Part shown: positions 14,843 to 23,120 of the stretch, piece after piece
How the letters are laid out: each line of letters starts with the position of its first letter
Position numbering within the stretch: the first letter of the stretch is position 1
NCBI GenBank assembly: GCA_003105185.1
Contig: PQAJ01000132.1
Span: 29,383-72,223 of the forward strand
Direction of reading: 5' to 3'
Length of the DNA stretch: 42,841 nucleotides
DNA from: Holophagae bacterium
GTDB lineage: Bacteria; Acidobacteriota; Thermoanaerobaculia; Thermoanaerobaculales; Sulfomarinibacteraceae
Position numbers and translations under genes: made by a program
Notes under the pieces: generated by a model
Database searches by the model: none
Seen by the model: the letters and a program-made list of their open reading frames with translations, nothing else
What the model was told of the DNA's origin: nothing

Positions 14843-14991
14843 GCGTCCTGCGGGCGTGCCATCTTTGGCGATTTCGGGACCACGTTCTGCCTGGAGACGT
14901 GCTCGCGACCCGAAATCGCCAAAGGTGGCAACCTCGGGGAGCGCCTCCGGAGAATCGGCGCGACATGCTCTCGAGGACGGAGCGAACGAGC
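14843..14991 (-). repeat. Dispersed 149-bp inverted-repeat element A, copy 2
   Basis: Opposite orientation to the copy at 6763-6911 and the same length without gaps. Its 21-bp arms (14858-14878 and 14909-14929) pair with one mismatch, and the loop is again exactly 30 bases. The outer flanks are conserved too. It sits upstream of glgC and downstream of the TPR gene. Confidence 0.85.
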
Positions 14992-15023
14992 GGGCACGGA
15001 GACGGGAACGGAAACGGCGAGAC
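14992..15023 (-). repeat. Degenerate period-6 tract (reverse orientation)
   Basis: GGGCACGGAGACGGGAACGG continues with further CGGNNA hexamers; on the minus strand it reads as the CCCGTN/TCCGTN pattern. It abuts the outer edge of repeat A2, as a similar tract abuts repeat A1. Confidence 0.6.
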
Positions 15024-15061
15024 GCGCGGGCCCGAAAGCGGTGAGAGAGAGAGGGCCCTTC

Positions 15062-15793
15062 TCAGGGCTGCGACTGAAGTCGCTCCAGGGCCGGACGGCA
15101 CTGCGGGTTGGCGCGCAGGGCGGCCTGCCAGTCGCGCTCGGCGGCCGCCTGATTCCCCGCCTTGTCGTGGGCGACAGCCCGCAGCAGGCGAGCCGACTCG
15201 AGCCCTGGATCGAGCTCCAGCGCGCGGTCGAGCCGGCGCAGTGCCTCCGCCACGTCGCCCCCCTGCTGAGGCTCGGCAAACAGGTACGGCTTGGCCGAGC
15301 TGACCCACGCCCTGGCATTGCTCTCGTCGAGCTCGAGCGCCCGTCCGACAGCGGTCAGGAACTCCTGCTCGTACTTCTTGGCCCTGAAGTCGGAGCGGAT
15401 CATGGTCGCGATGAGGTCGGCGCGGATGCGCTGCAGCTCGGATGTCTCCGGCAGGCCATCGAGCACGTGCAGGCCCTCCTCGGCGGCCGCGTCGATGCGC
15501 AGGCCCAGCAGCCGCCGCCGCTCGGCCTCGCCCTGAGGGAACCCCTCGAACTCGATGCGCAACAGCTCGGCGACCGCCAAAGCGGCCCGCGCGTGGAGCT
15601 CGCCGAGCTGCGGGAAGTCGGCGGATGCCCGCGCCACCCGCGCCTCGGACAGCACCACCGTGGCCGCGGACGTGTCGTAGCTGCGCACGGCATCGTCGAG
15701 CGCCCGGGTGAGCGACGGCAGATCCCGCGGCTGCCCGGCCACCGCGACCGTCGCGGATACGACCAGGACGACGACGGCGCGGAACAGGGTCAT
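15062..15793 (-). CDS. Exported TPR-repeat protein, last gene of the lipid operon
   Basis: 243 residues. A signal peptide is evident (residues 1-19, ending AVAG). The rest is helical, with TPR-like units in the second half: ARAWVSSAKPYLF, ALRRLDRALELDPGLESARL and AERDWQAALRANPQCRPALERL. The start overlaps the MMPL stop as ATGA, so it is translated with the exporter. A periplasmic scaffold or adaptor for the exporter is plausible but inferred. No enzymatic motif is present. Confidence 0.72.
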   Translation of the reverse strand: MTLFRAVVVLVVSATVAVAGQPRDLPSLTRALDDAVRSYDTSAATVVLSEARVARASADFPQLGELHARAALAVAELLRIEFEGFPQGEAERRRLLGLRIDAAAEEGLHVLDGLPETSELQRIRADLIATMIRSDFRAKKYEQEFLTAVGRALELDESNARAWVSSAKPYLFAEPQQGGDVAEALRRLDRALELDPGLESARLLRAVAHDKAGNQAAAERDWQAALRANPQCRPALERLQSQP

Positions 15794-17952
15794 GGCGTGT
15801 CCTCCGTCGCGGTCAGCAGCGCCGGCCCCATCCAGAGGTCGGCCGCCAGCCCGATCAACATCGCAGACCCGACCAGAAACCCGAACTCCCGGATCGGGAC
15901 GAACGCCGACAGGCAGAGCGAGAAGAAGCCGATGCAGGTGGTGGCCGTGGTCACCACCATCGCCGCTCCGACCTGGTCCACGGCGCGCCCTGCCGCCAGC
16001 CGGCGTGATCCGCCCAGCCAGCGCTCGCGCCGGAAGTCGGTCAGCAGGTGGATGTTGTTATCGACCGAGATCCCCAGGGTCACACTCGCCACCATCACGG
16101 TCGCTGCGTCGAGCGGAATGCCGGCCACCGCCATCAACGCGAAGATCACGATCACCGGCAGCACGTTCGGCGGCAATGACAGCAGCCCCAGGCGCCACGA
16201 CCGCAGTCCGAACGCGATCACGACGAAGATCACCACGCAGGCGAAGCCCAGCGAGCGCAGCTGCGAGGAAACCAGGTCCTGCTGGGCCTCGACCAGGCGC
16301 AGCACCATCCCGGTGACCCAGCCATTGACGCCGCCCGGCAGCTGCGCCAGGGCCTGCCGGGTCGCCGCCACCAGCTCGAGGAAGCTGCCCTCGTCCATCT
16401 CGTTGACGATCGCGGACAGGCGCAGCGTCCGCCCATCGCCGGTCACCAGCCGGTCCACCAGCTGCCGTCCGCGCCCGTCGAGCGCGGCGACCAGGTCCTC
16501 GGCTTCCTCCCGGGACGCGGGCAGCGCGTAATCGCTGGGGCCGAAGCCTCGCTGCCACTGCCGAAGCTTGCGCAGCAGGTCGAGCGGGCTCACCACCTTC
16601 GCGACCACCGGCGACGCCTCCAGGCGCGCCTGCAGACCGTCCACCACCGGCCACACCCGCGGATCGGTCCACGGCACGTCAGTCTGGATCACCACCTCGA
16701 GCGAGTAGAAGCCGGCGATCTTCGCTCCGGTCGATCGGTAGGCGCGCGTCACCTCGTGACCGGACGGCAGGAAGGCCAGCGGATTCGACGCCACCCGAAT
16801 GCGCGGGATCATTGCCGCGGCGACCACCGTCACCAGCGCCGCCACGGCCAGCACCAGGCGCGGCCGTCGCAGCACCGTGCGGGCGCTCCATTGCGCACCG
16901 GCCCGGGCCACCGACCGGCGCGCGGGCACGCGCAGCAGCCGGATCAGCTCCGGTCCCAGCACCAGGTTGACCGGCAGCGAGAGAGCCAGCCCGAGGGCAG
17001 CGAACAGGCCCACCTCGCGCACCGGCGCCATGTCCGCGGTCACCAGCGACAGGAAGCCGAGCGCTGTCGTCAAGGTGGCCAGGGTGCCTGGAAGGGTGGC
17101 ATCAGCCACCGCCTCGCTGACCGCGTCGTCCACGGAGTGCTGCTCGTGCAGCCGCTGGTAGCGCTGGAGGACGTGGACGCTGTTCCCCAGCGCGAGCACC
17201 CAGAGCAGCGACGGCAGCGCCGACGACATCATGTGGAGCTCGCGTCCGGTCACCTCCATCAGGCCGAGCGTGAGCAGCACGGTGGCCCCGGAGCACGCGG
17301 CGGCCACCGCCATCCCACGCCACGATCGCACGAGCAACGCCAGCACCAGCATCGAGGCCACCAGCGCCGCCGGGAAGGTGCGCAGCGCTTCCCGTCGTGA
17401 CAGCTCGTCGAGCGCATCGACTAAGACCGTGGAGCCCACCAGCTCGACCGAGAACCCCTGCGCTTCAAGCGGCGCGACCGCCCGCCGAAGATCGCTGACA
17501 ATGCGGTGTCGGGCCTGGGGCTCGGCGACCGGGTCCACCTCCACCAGCATCGCGGTGACCTTTGAATCGCCGGACAGCAGCAGCCCCCGGTAGAACGGGG
17601 TCGACGTCGCCTCAGCCTCGAGCGCCTCGGGATCCTCGCCGCCGTAGAGGTCGCGGTAGACGGCGGCCAGGCTGTCGACCCGGGTGACGCCCGGCACCGC
17701 CTCGAGCCGCTCCTGAGCCGCGACCATGGCGTCGAGGACCTCGGCGTCAAACAGCGGGACGCCGCTGAGCGCCACCACCACGAACTCGTCGCTGCCGAAC
17801 TGCTCGCGGAACTCGTGGTAGCGCTTCGCCTCCGCGGGATCGGTGTCGACCCACCGCTCGAGGCGGTTGTCCACTCGCATCCGGCTCGCGGCGACGGCCG
17901 CAGCAGCGGTCAGCGCGACCAGCGCGACCGCGACCGCGCGCCGCCAGCTCAT
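15790..17952 (-). CDS. RND/MMPL-family exporter
   Basis: 720 residues from ATG 17952, which overlaps the upstream stop as ATGA; a start eight codons earlier is possible but breaks this arrangement. Twelve membrane helices in two sets of six with two large periplasmic loops (about 35-195 and 425-580), the RND duplicated layout. Typical pieces are FREQFGSDEFVVVAL after the first helix, LPSLLWVLALGNSVHVLQRY in the first bundle and VTLGISVDNNIHLLTDFRRE in the second. MMPL and HpnN-type members export lipids across the cell envelope using the proton gradient. Its place in the acyl-ligase operon implies export of that lipid product. Confidence 0.86.
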   Translation of the reverse strand: MSWRRAVAVALVALTAAAAVAASRMRVDNRLERWVDTDPAEAKRYHEFREQFGSDEFVVVALSGVPLFDAEVLDAMVAAQERLEAVPGVTRVDSLAAVYRDLYGGEDPEALEAEATSTPFYRGLLLSGDSKVTAMLVEVDPVAEPQARHRIVSDLRRAVAPLEAQGFSVELVGSTVLVDALDELSRREALRTFPAALVASMLVLALLVRSWRGMAVAAACSGATVLLTLGLMEVTGRELHMMSSALPSLLWVLALGNSVHVLQRYQRLHEQHSVDDAVSEAVADATLPGTLATLTTALGFLSLVTADMAPVREVGLFAALGLALSLPVNLVLGPELIRLLRVPARRSVARAGAQWSARTVLRRPRLVLAVAALVTVVAAAMIPRIRVASNPLAFLPSGHEVTRAYRSTGAKIAGFYSLEVVIQTDVPWTDPRVWPVVDGLQARLEASPVVAKVVSPLDLLRKLRQWQRGFGPSDYALPASREEAEDLVAALDGRGRQLVDRLVTGDGRTLRLSAIVNEMDEGSFLELVAATRQALAQLPGGVNGWVTGMVLRLVEAQQDLVSSQLRSLGFACVVIFVVIAFGLRSWRLGLLSLPPNVLPVIVIFALMAVAGIPLDAATVMVASVTLGISVDNNIHLLTDFRRERWLGGSRRLAAGRAVDQVGAAMVVTTATTCIGFFSLCLSAFVPIREFGFLVGSAMLIGLAADLWMGPALLTATEDTP

Positions 17953-19052
17953 CGGCTGACTCCCAGCAGCTGCCATGAAAGCCGCAACACCGCACTGCCA
18001 GCCGCGACCGGCGTGCCGCGCCGGACAGCCAGGAATCTGTGAAACAGATCCGGCCGGGCGGCGAGGCCGGCGATCACCCGTCGCCGCAGCCCCGGCCGTC
18101 GCTCCAGCAGCTGAACCAGGCGATTCAACCGCGCCGGCGTCCGCACCAGACGGGCCTGCGCGCCCCGATAGCGACCGAGGTTGCCGGCGGCGACCGCCTC
18201 GATGAGCGCTTCGGCCGACTGGAGGGCGAGCGCGACCCCTTCACCAGTGATCGGGTCGAGGCAGCACGCAGCGTCGCCGACCAGCGCCACCCGTCCGGCG
18301 GCAACCCTCCTGGCGGCCGCCCCAAATGGTCCGGCCCCGGCGTCGCGCGATGCCAACGGCGCGCCGGCGACCTGCGCGGCGAGGCCCGGCAGCCTCGACA
18401 GCAGGCCGTCGAAGCCCCCAGCCTTGCCGCTCCACATCAGCACCACCCCGACCAGCTCCGGCGCGACCGGGGTGACATAGGCCTCGCAGCCGTCGCCCCA
18501 ATGCACCTCGACCCGATCGGTCCACGGTGCCATGCGGTAATGGCGTCGCACCCCGAAGCGGCCGGCGCGGGGCGGCCGGCACTCGATCCCGGCCCACCGC
18601 CGCACCCGCGAGGCGCGTCCATCCGCGCCGACGACGACGCTCCCCCTCAGCTCGCCGCCCGTGGTGGCTACGCCCTGGTCCGTCAGCCCGCTGACCTCGG
18701 TTCCCCAGAGCAGGTCGGTGCCCAGCGCCGCCGCCCGGTCAACGAGAGCACGGTGCAGCACCGGCCGGCGGATGCCGATGCCCGGTCGGCCGTCGAACAG
18801 CCCCTCGGCGACCGCGTCGCTGTCGAGATATCGAATCCCTCGGAAGGGCTGCTGCTGGTCCCCGGGCACCTGCACGCCCAGTGCCTCGAGTTGGGCCACT
18901 CCCTCGGGCATCACACCCTCGCCGCAGGGACGGTCGATCGGCGGCCGCGATCGGTCGAGCACCGCGACGCTCAGACCAGCCATGCGGCCGCGGATCGCGG
19001 TGGCGAGGCCTGCCGGACCTCCGCCGACGATGATGAGGTCACGATCGCTCAT
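17949..19052 (-). CDS. FAD-dependent oxidoreductase, geranylgeranyl-reductase/aromatic hydroxylase-like
   Basis: 367 residues from ATG 19052; upstream in-frame sequence belongs to the overlapping ligase. FAD motifs: IIVGGGPAGLATAI at the N-terminus (GGGPAG 10-15), VVVGADGRASRVRRWAG in the middle and VALVGDAACCLDPITGEGVA near residue 270. CGEGVMPEGV after residue 50 is typical of geranylgeranyl-reductase-like flavoproteins; the family also contains flavin hydroxylases. In known alkylresorcinol clusters a flavin monooxygenase (SrsC) oxidises the ring, so ring oxidation or chain reduction are both possible here. It overlaps the ligase by 14 bases and the exporter by 4. Confidence 0.82.
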   Translation of the reverse strand: MSDRDLIIVGGGPAGLATAIRGRMAGLSVAVLDRSRPPIDRPCGEGVMPEGVAQLEALGVQVPGDQQQPFRGIRYLDSDAVAEGLFDGRPGIGIRRPVLHRALVDRAAALGTDLLWGTEVSGLTDQGVATTGGELRGSVVVGADGRASRVRRWAGIECRPPRAGRFGVRRHYRMAPWTDRVEVHWGDGCEAYVTPVAPELVGVVLMWSGKAGGFDGLLSRLPGLAAQVAGAPLASRDAGAGPFGAAARRVAAGRVALVGDAACCLDPITGEGVALALQSAEALIEAVAAGNLGRYRGAQARLVRTPARLNRLVQLLERRPGLRRRVIAGLAARPDLFHRFLAVRRGTPVAAGSAVLRLSWQLLGVSR

Positions 19053-20802
19053 CGGGCTCCAGCTGCAGCCTCGCGAAAGCGAGGCGCGAGCGGGCGGCGG
19101 CGGCGAGCACGCGCAGCGGGGTGACGGCAGCCGGCGGATCGAGCTCGCGTGCGAGCCACCGGCGCAGCGTCTCGGCCCGCCGCAGCTTGCCGGACGAGGT
19201 TCGGGGGAGAGTCCCCGGCGCGAGCACCTCGACCCGGTCGGGGTGGAGGCCGGCCGCGGCCCGCACCGCGGCGGCGCACTCGCTCGCGATCTGCGGGTAG
19301 GCGTCCAACGCCACGTCGCGCCGCGCCTCCACGAGCAGCAGCAGGCGCTCGCCGGTGTCACCCTCGGGCAGCCAGGACACGGCAACCGCACACCCCGCAC
19401 GGACGCCCGCAACCGAGCCCGCCGCGTCCTCCACCTCGTGCGGCGAGTGGTTGCGGCCACGCAGGATCAGGACGTCCTTGGCGCGACCGGTGAGGAACAG
19501 CACCCCGTCGTGCAGGAATCCCAGATCTCCTGTCTCGAGCCACCCGTCGCGCAGCACCGCGGCGGTCGCTTCGGGTTGATCGAGGTAGCCCTCCATCAAC
19601 GACGGACCGTGCACGAGCAGGCGCCCGACCTGGCCCGTCCCCAGCTCGCGGCCGTCGTCGTCGACGATCCGCAGCGCGAAGTCGGGCAGCGGCCGCCCGA
19701 GCGCCACCAACTCGACGCCGTCTGCCGCCACCACCGCGCGCCCCTCCCGCGCCAGTCGCTCGCGGTCGAAGCGGCGGCTGGCAAAAGGGGCCTCGACGTC
19801 CGAGAAGGTCACCGCGAGTGCGGCCTCCGACAGCCCGTACACCGGGGTCATGGCCGACGGGCGGAAGCCCCAGGCGGCGAAGCGCTCGCAGAACCCCCGC
19901 AGCACGCGCGGCGCCACCGGCTCGGCACCGTTGAGCGCGACCCTCCAGCACGAGAGGTCGACCCCGTCCAGCTCGTTGTCGCGGATCTTGTCGAGGCACA
20001 GGCCGTACGCGAAGTTGGGCGCCGGCGAGATCGTCGCGCGGTAGTGCGAGATCGTCCGCAGCCAGACCGCGGGCCTGGCCACGAACAGCTCGGGCGGGAT
20101 CAGCGTCACGGTCCCCGGGTGCTCGAGCGCCGGCAGCACGCAACCGATCAGGCCCATGTCGTGGTAGAGCGGCAGCCAGCTCACGCCGCTGTCCACGGTC
20201 CGGCCCTCGGGCTGCGGCCAAAAGCTCTTGAGCCGCAGCGTCTGCGCCACCACCGCCCGATGGCTCAGCGCAACCGGCTTGGGGTCGACGGTCGTGCCGG
20301 AGGAGAACTGGACGAGTGCGAGATCGTCCGGAGTGACGTCCTCGGGCCGCGCCGTCGCCTCCGGGACCTCGTCGAGCGCGACGCACCCGAGTGGCGGCCT
20401 CGCGGCCGCCACCGCCGGTCCCAACAACCGACGCACCCGGCGGTCGGTGACGACGAGGCGCGCGCGCACCAGCTCGAGCATGCGCGCGGTCCGCTCCGCG
20501 TACTCGTCGAGACGGCCGAGGCGCACCGGCGGGTACAGCGGCACCGGCACCGCCCCCGCCAGCAAAACACCGAGGAAGGCGTCGAAGAACTCGATCGATG
20601 TCGGCAGCACCAGGGCGACGCGGTCGCCGGCAGCCACCCCCGACGCCTGCAGCCGGCCGCACGCGCCCAGCGCCCGCGATTGGACCAGCGGCCACGGGAA
20701 CCACTCCGCGCGCTCTGCGGCGTCGACGAAGCGCAGGCCGACGTCACCGTGCCGCGCGGCGCGTTCGAGCAGCTCAGCCAGCGTCGTCAGGTCGCCGTGC
20801 AA
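19039..20802 (-). CDS. Fatty-acyl-AMP ligase (FAAL-like, ANL superfamily)
   Basis: 587 residues from a TTG start at 20802, supported by GGGGAGG four bases upstream. The adenylation core is shown by FSSGTTVDPKPVALSH (166-181), WLPLYHDMGLIG (209-220, characteristic of FAALs), YGLSEAA and GWLETGDLGFL, and the late lysine in TSSGKLRR (Lys539). A segment around 340-365 sits where FAALs carry their insertion. FAALs activate a fatty acid as acyl-AMP and pass it to an ACP rather than CoA. The gene overlaps the ACP gene by 29 bases, which fits that pairing closely. Confidence 0.88.
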   Translation of the reverse strand: MHGDLTTLAELLERAARHGDVGLRFVDAAERAEWFPWPLVQSRALGACGRLQASGVAAGDRVALVLPTSIEFFDAFLGVLLAGAVPVPLYPPVRLGRLDEYAERTARMLELVRARLVVTDRRVRRLLGPAVAAARPPLGCVALDEVPEATARPEDVTPDDLALVQFSSGTTVDPKPVALSHRAVVAQTLRLKSFWPQPEGRTVDSGVSWLPLYHDMGLIGCVLPALEHPGTVTLIPPELFVARPAVWLRTISHYRATISPAPNFAYGLCLDKIRDNELDGVDLSCWRVALNGAEPVAPRVLRGFCERFAAWGFRPSAMTPVYGLSEAALAVTFSDVEAPFASRRFDRERLAREGRAVVAADGVELVALGRPLPDFALRIVDDDGRELGTGQVGRLLVHGPSLMEGYLDQPEATAAVLRDGWLETGDLGFLHDGVLFLTGRAKDVLILRGRNHSPHEVEDAAGSVAGVRAGCAVAVSWLPEGDTGERLLLLVEARRDVALDAYPQIASECAAAVRAAAGLHPDRVEVLAPGTLPRTSSGKLRRAETLRRWLARELDPPAAVTPLRVLAAAARSRLAFARLQLEPDERS

Positions 20803-21040
20803 GCTGCCTCCCCACCTCTGCCACCAGGTCGCCGACGGTCTCGACCCGCGCCTCGCTCGACGGGTCGAGGCAGACCCGGAAGCGGTTCTCCACCTCGACC
20901 GCCAGGGTCAGGATCTTGATCGAGTCCAGCTCGAGGTCCTCCGCGAGCAGCATTTCCGGACGCAGCTCTCCCTCGAAGCCGAGGTGCTGGCGCGCCACCT
21001 CGCGGATGCCGTCGAGGATCTCGCGGTCGTCCACAGTCAT
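20774..21040 (-). CDS. Acyl carrier protein
   Basis: 88 residues from ATG 21040. The phosphopantetheine site is DLELDSIKIL with Ser40, in the usual helix-2 position. The rest, including LAVEVENRFRVCL and VETVGDLVAEV, matches the four-helix ACP fold. It lies between the first ICMT gene (ATGA overlap) and the ligase gene (29-base overlap), so it is a dedicated carrier for the ligase and not the housekeeping AcpP. Probably holds the activated fatty acid that primes the polyketide synthase. Confidence 0.9.
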   Translation of the reverse strand: MTVDDREILDGIREVARQHLGFEGELRPEMLLAEDLELDSIKILTLAVEVENRFRVCLDPSSEARVETVGDLVAEVGRQLARRPDDAG

Positions 21041-21579
21041 TCGCTCACGCGTCCGGGCACGCCGCTCCACTTTGCAAGCGCGGCGTCCTCGACCCGGATC
21101 CGCTCCCGCAGCAGCATACCGTTGAGCACGCTGAAGGCAACAGCGGTGATCCACGCCGCGTGGATGAGCGGCAGGGCGGCCACCTCGACGGCGACCGCGA
21201 GGTAGTTGGGGTGGCGGAGCAGCCGGTAGGGACCGCTGGTCACGGGGAGCGAGCCCGGCACCACCAGCACCCGGGTGGTCCAGCGCGGCCCGAGGGCGGC
21301 CACCGTCCACGCGCGCAGGCCCATGGCGCAGGCCATCGCCAGCAGCATCGCCGCTCCCAGTGCTGGAATCCACGGCGTGCGCAGGCACCACACCTCGGCG
21401 ACACAGGCGATCAGAAACGCCGTGTGCAGCGCCACCATCCAGGGATACGCCGCCGATCCCTCCTCGACCCCGCCGGCAGCGCGCAGCGCGGTATCGTTGC
21501 GATGCGCCAAACCGAGCTCCGCCACGCGCTCTGCCGCGACGAGGCCGATCAGGATCGTGTAGGCCGTCCGGCTATCCAT
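21037..21579 (-). CDS. ICMT-family membrane methyltransferase (SrsB/BpsB-like), copy 1
   Basis: 180 residues with about five hydrophobic segments. The catalytic C-terminal block of the isoprenylcysteine carboxyl methyltransferase family is present: LPVTSGPYRLLRHPNYLAVA, with the conserved RHPNY. The family uses SAM at the membrane. Members beside type III polyketide synthases (SrsB, BpsB) O-methylate alkylresorcinols or alkylpyrones, which fits this locus. It is a paralogue of the gene at 22492 and both begin MDSR. It is the first gene of the tight operon down to 15062 and 49 bases downstream of the YceI gene. Confidence 0.85.
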   Translation of the reverse strand: MDSRTAYTILIGLVAAERVAELGLAHRNDTALRAAGGVEEGSAAYPWMVALHTAFLIACVAEVWCLRTPWIPALGAAMLLAMACAMGLRAWTVAALGPRWTTRVLVVPGSLPVTSGPYRLLRHPNYLAVAVEVAALPLIHAAWITAVAFSVLNGMLLRERIRVEDAALAKWSGVPGRVSE

Positions 21580-21628
21580 GAAGGCGTCGCCTACCGATGC
21601 AGGATGACCGCCGGCCGCCCGCCTGACG

Positions 21629-22198
21629 TCATGGCGAGAGCCTGCCTTCGATGTCGAGCGCCACCTTCACTTCCTTGGCCACCCGCAGCACCAGCACACT
21701 GGGGTCCTTCATGCCCCACTCCACGTACGGGATCGGCAGCTCGGCGATGGCGTGCACACGGTCACCCTCGCGGGTGACCCGAGCAGCCAAGGTGAGCGGA
21801 TGGCTGGCACCGTGCACAGTGACCGCGCCTTCGAGCTCGATCTGCCCCTCCCCCGTGCTGGGGACCTCGCCACTCATCCGCTCGGGAACGAAGACGATCT
21901 CCGGGAAGAGCTCGCTCTCGAGCACCTTGCGGTGCATCTTCTGGTCACGGTCGGCATTCCCGGTCTCGGTGCGCCGGGCATCCAGAACCACCTCGCCGGA
22001 AGCCCTCCCGGTGGCCGGGTCGAACTGGATCTCACCCCTGGTCAACGTCAGCCGGCCGTCGACCGTGTGCAGCGTGCTCTTGAGCGTGAACGAGGCCCGG
22101 CTTGTCGCCGGCTCGATCCGCAGCGTTCGTTTCTCCGCCGATGCCGAGCTCGCCAACGCCAACGCGGTCAACAGAATCGGAACCCACACTCTCCTCAT
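21629..22198 (-). CDS. YceI-family periplasmic lipid-binding protein
   Basis: 189 residues with a clear signal peptide (1-21, ending ASSASA). The mature part has the YceI lipocalin-like pattern: RIEPATSRASFTLKSTLHTV, GEIQFDPATGRASGEVVLDA, RDQKMHRKVLESELFPEI, and GAVTVHGASHPLTL. YceI proteins bind polyisoprenoids and similar lipids in a beta-barrel. ATG 22198 follows AGGAGA. Lying between two ICMT genes in a lipid locus, it could carry the product or an isoprenoid substrate across the periplasm; that link is inferred. Confidence 0.87.
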   Translation of the reverse strand: MRRVWVPILLTALALASSASAEKRTLRIEPATSRASFTLKSTLHTVDGRLTLTRGEIQFDPATGRASGEVVLDARRTETGNADRDQKMHRKVLESELFPEIVFVPERMSGEVPSTGEGQIELEGAVTVHGASHPLTLAARVTREGDRVHAIAELPIPYVEWGMKDPSVLVLRVAKEVKVALDIEGRLSP

Positions 22199-22491
22199 GA
22201 CGATCTCCTGCGTTCAGTCGAACATCCCCGCGCATCGGTCGACCGCGGTGTCACAACGAAGCACTCGCACTCCGACGATCGGTCCAGCCACGCGGAGCAA
22301 GAACCATGCCATACATACCTGCTAGGGAATATCGTCATATGGCGCTGGCCGGTAGTCGACCGGCCAGCTCGCGTCCGGGCCAGATTGGCGTTCAGCCGCG
22401 CCAGAAGGACCCCGGCGGCCGCCTGGCCCCACCATCATCGTGCAGCCATCGCGAGCTCAGGGAGACGCTCACCGGCGGGCTTTCGCACGAG
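22199..22491. other. Intergenic region with AT-richer island and a perfect hairpin
   Basis: 293 bases between the YceI start and the ICMT-2 stop. An AT-richer island at about 22303-22340 probably holds the YceI promoter, but I cannot name a convincing -10/-35 pair. A perfect inverted repeat follows at 22344-22368. No gene is supported. Confidence 0.5.
22344..22368. other. Perfect 10-bp inverted repeat with 5-base loop
   Basis: GCTGGCCGGT, loop AGTCG, then ACCGGCCAGC. The stem is very stable, but no T-run follows on either strand. It lies 124 bases past the ICMT-2 stop and 146 bases before the YceI start, so it could be a processing or termination hairpin or an operator. Confidence 0.5.
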
Positions 22492-23016
22492 TCAGCCCAG
22501 CGCGGCGGTTTCGACCGCGATCCGGCGCCGCAGCAACAGCCCGTTGGCGATCGAGACCAGCACCGCGGTGAGCCAGGCGGTGTGCACCATCGGCAGCGCG
22601 AGGAGCTCGAGCACCACGCCCAGGTAGTTCGGATGGCGCAGCAGGCGGAACGGACCGGTCGTCACCAGGGGTTCACCCGGTACCACGATGACGCGCGTGC
22701 TCCAGCGCGCCCCGAGAGTGCGGATCGTCCAGTAGCGCAGCCCCAGGCCGGTGGCGAACAGGCCCAGCATCGGCAGGCCGAGGCCCGCAAACCACGGACG
22801 GTCGAGCAGCCACACCTCGAGCGGGCAGCCGACGAAGAATGACACGTGCAGGAACACGATCCAGGGGTAGTGATTGGCGCCCACTTCGACCCCGCCCCGC
22901 GCCTTCAACTCCGCGACGTGTCGGCTCGAGATCCGCAGCTCGATGAGCCGCATGAGCGCGACCAGTGCCACCAACAGCGTGTACGGCACTCGGCTGTCCA
23001 TGTCCAAGGCTGGCAT
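22492..23016 (-). CDS. ICMT-family membrane methyltransferase, copy 2
   Basis: 174 residues from ATG 23016, preceded by GAGG at eight bases. A GTG at 23037 is rejected because it touches the -10 box; ATG 23001 (MDSR, aligned with the start of copy 1) is the alternative. Four to five membrane segments and the family block TTGPFRLLRHPNYLGVV with RHPNY. Clearly paralogous to the gene at 21037 (matching MDSR.-YT, GARWSTRVIVVPG and HPNYL regions). Expected to methylate a lipid hydroxyl or carboxyl at the membrane with SAM. It lies between the polyketide synthase and YceI genes. Confidence 0.83.
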   Translation of the reverse strand: MPALDMDSRVPYTLLVALVALMRLIELRISSRHVAELKARGGVEVGANHYPWIVFLHVSFFVGCPLEVWLLDRPWFAGLGLPMLGLFATGLGLRYWTIRTLGARWSTRVIVVPGEPLVTTGPFRLLRHPNYLGVVLELLALPMVHTAWLTAVLVSIANGLLLRRRIAVETAALG

Positions 23017-23037
23017 CGTCTCGACCTCGGGCTGCAC

Positions 23038-23043
23038 ATCATA
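23038..23043 (-). promoter_or_regulatory. Candidate -10 box (TATGAT) for ICMT-2
   Basis: CTCTATGATG on the minus strand, 22 bases before ATG 23016. It implies ICMT-2 can be transcribed apart from the polyketide synthase gene. Confidence 0.42.
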
Positions 23044-23081
23044 GAGGCTAGGGATGAGGGGTCAGGCCCCACCCGCCCGGA

Positions 23082-23120
23082 CTTGTCACGGCGTGGTCCG
23101 TAGGACGAAGCCGGATCCGT
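23082..23120 (+). repeat. Dispersed 39-bp repeat B, copy 2, with adjoining hexamer tract
   Basis: Same orientation as 5224-5262, 34 of 39 identical. It runs on into TCCCGTGCCCGTTCCCGT-type hexamers up to about 23145, as copy 1 does. It lies downstream of the polyketide synthase stop (minus strand). Confidence 0.8.

Larger units (their letters stand above)
14743..15061. other. Intergenic region with glgC promoter, repeat A2 and a hexamer tract
   Basis: 319 bases between the TPR gene stop and the glgC start. It holds the glgC -10 box, the second full copy of repeat A and a purine-rich period-6 tract. Open frames crossing it translate the repeat and are not considered genes. Confidence 0.7.

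Noticed and set aside
14699-16531. Long plus-strand frame through the glgC leader, repeat A2 and the TPR and MMPL genes
   Set aside because: It runs antisense to three genes and through a repeat; no family resemblance.
23017-23037. GTG start at 23037 for ICMT-2
   Set aside because: It is adjacent to the TATGAT box, so it would lie upstream of the expected transcript start; ATG 23016 with GAGG fits better.
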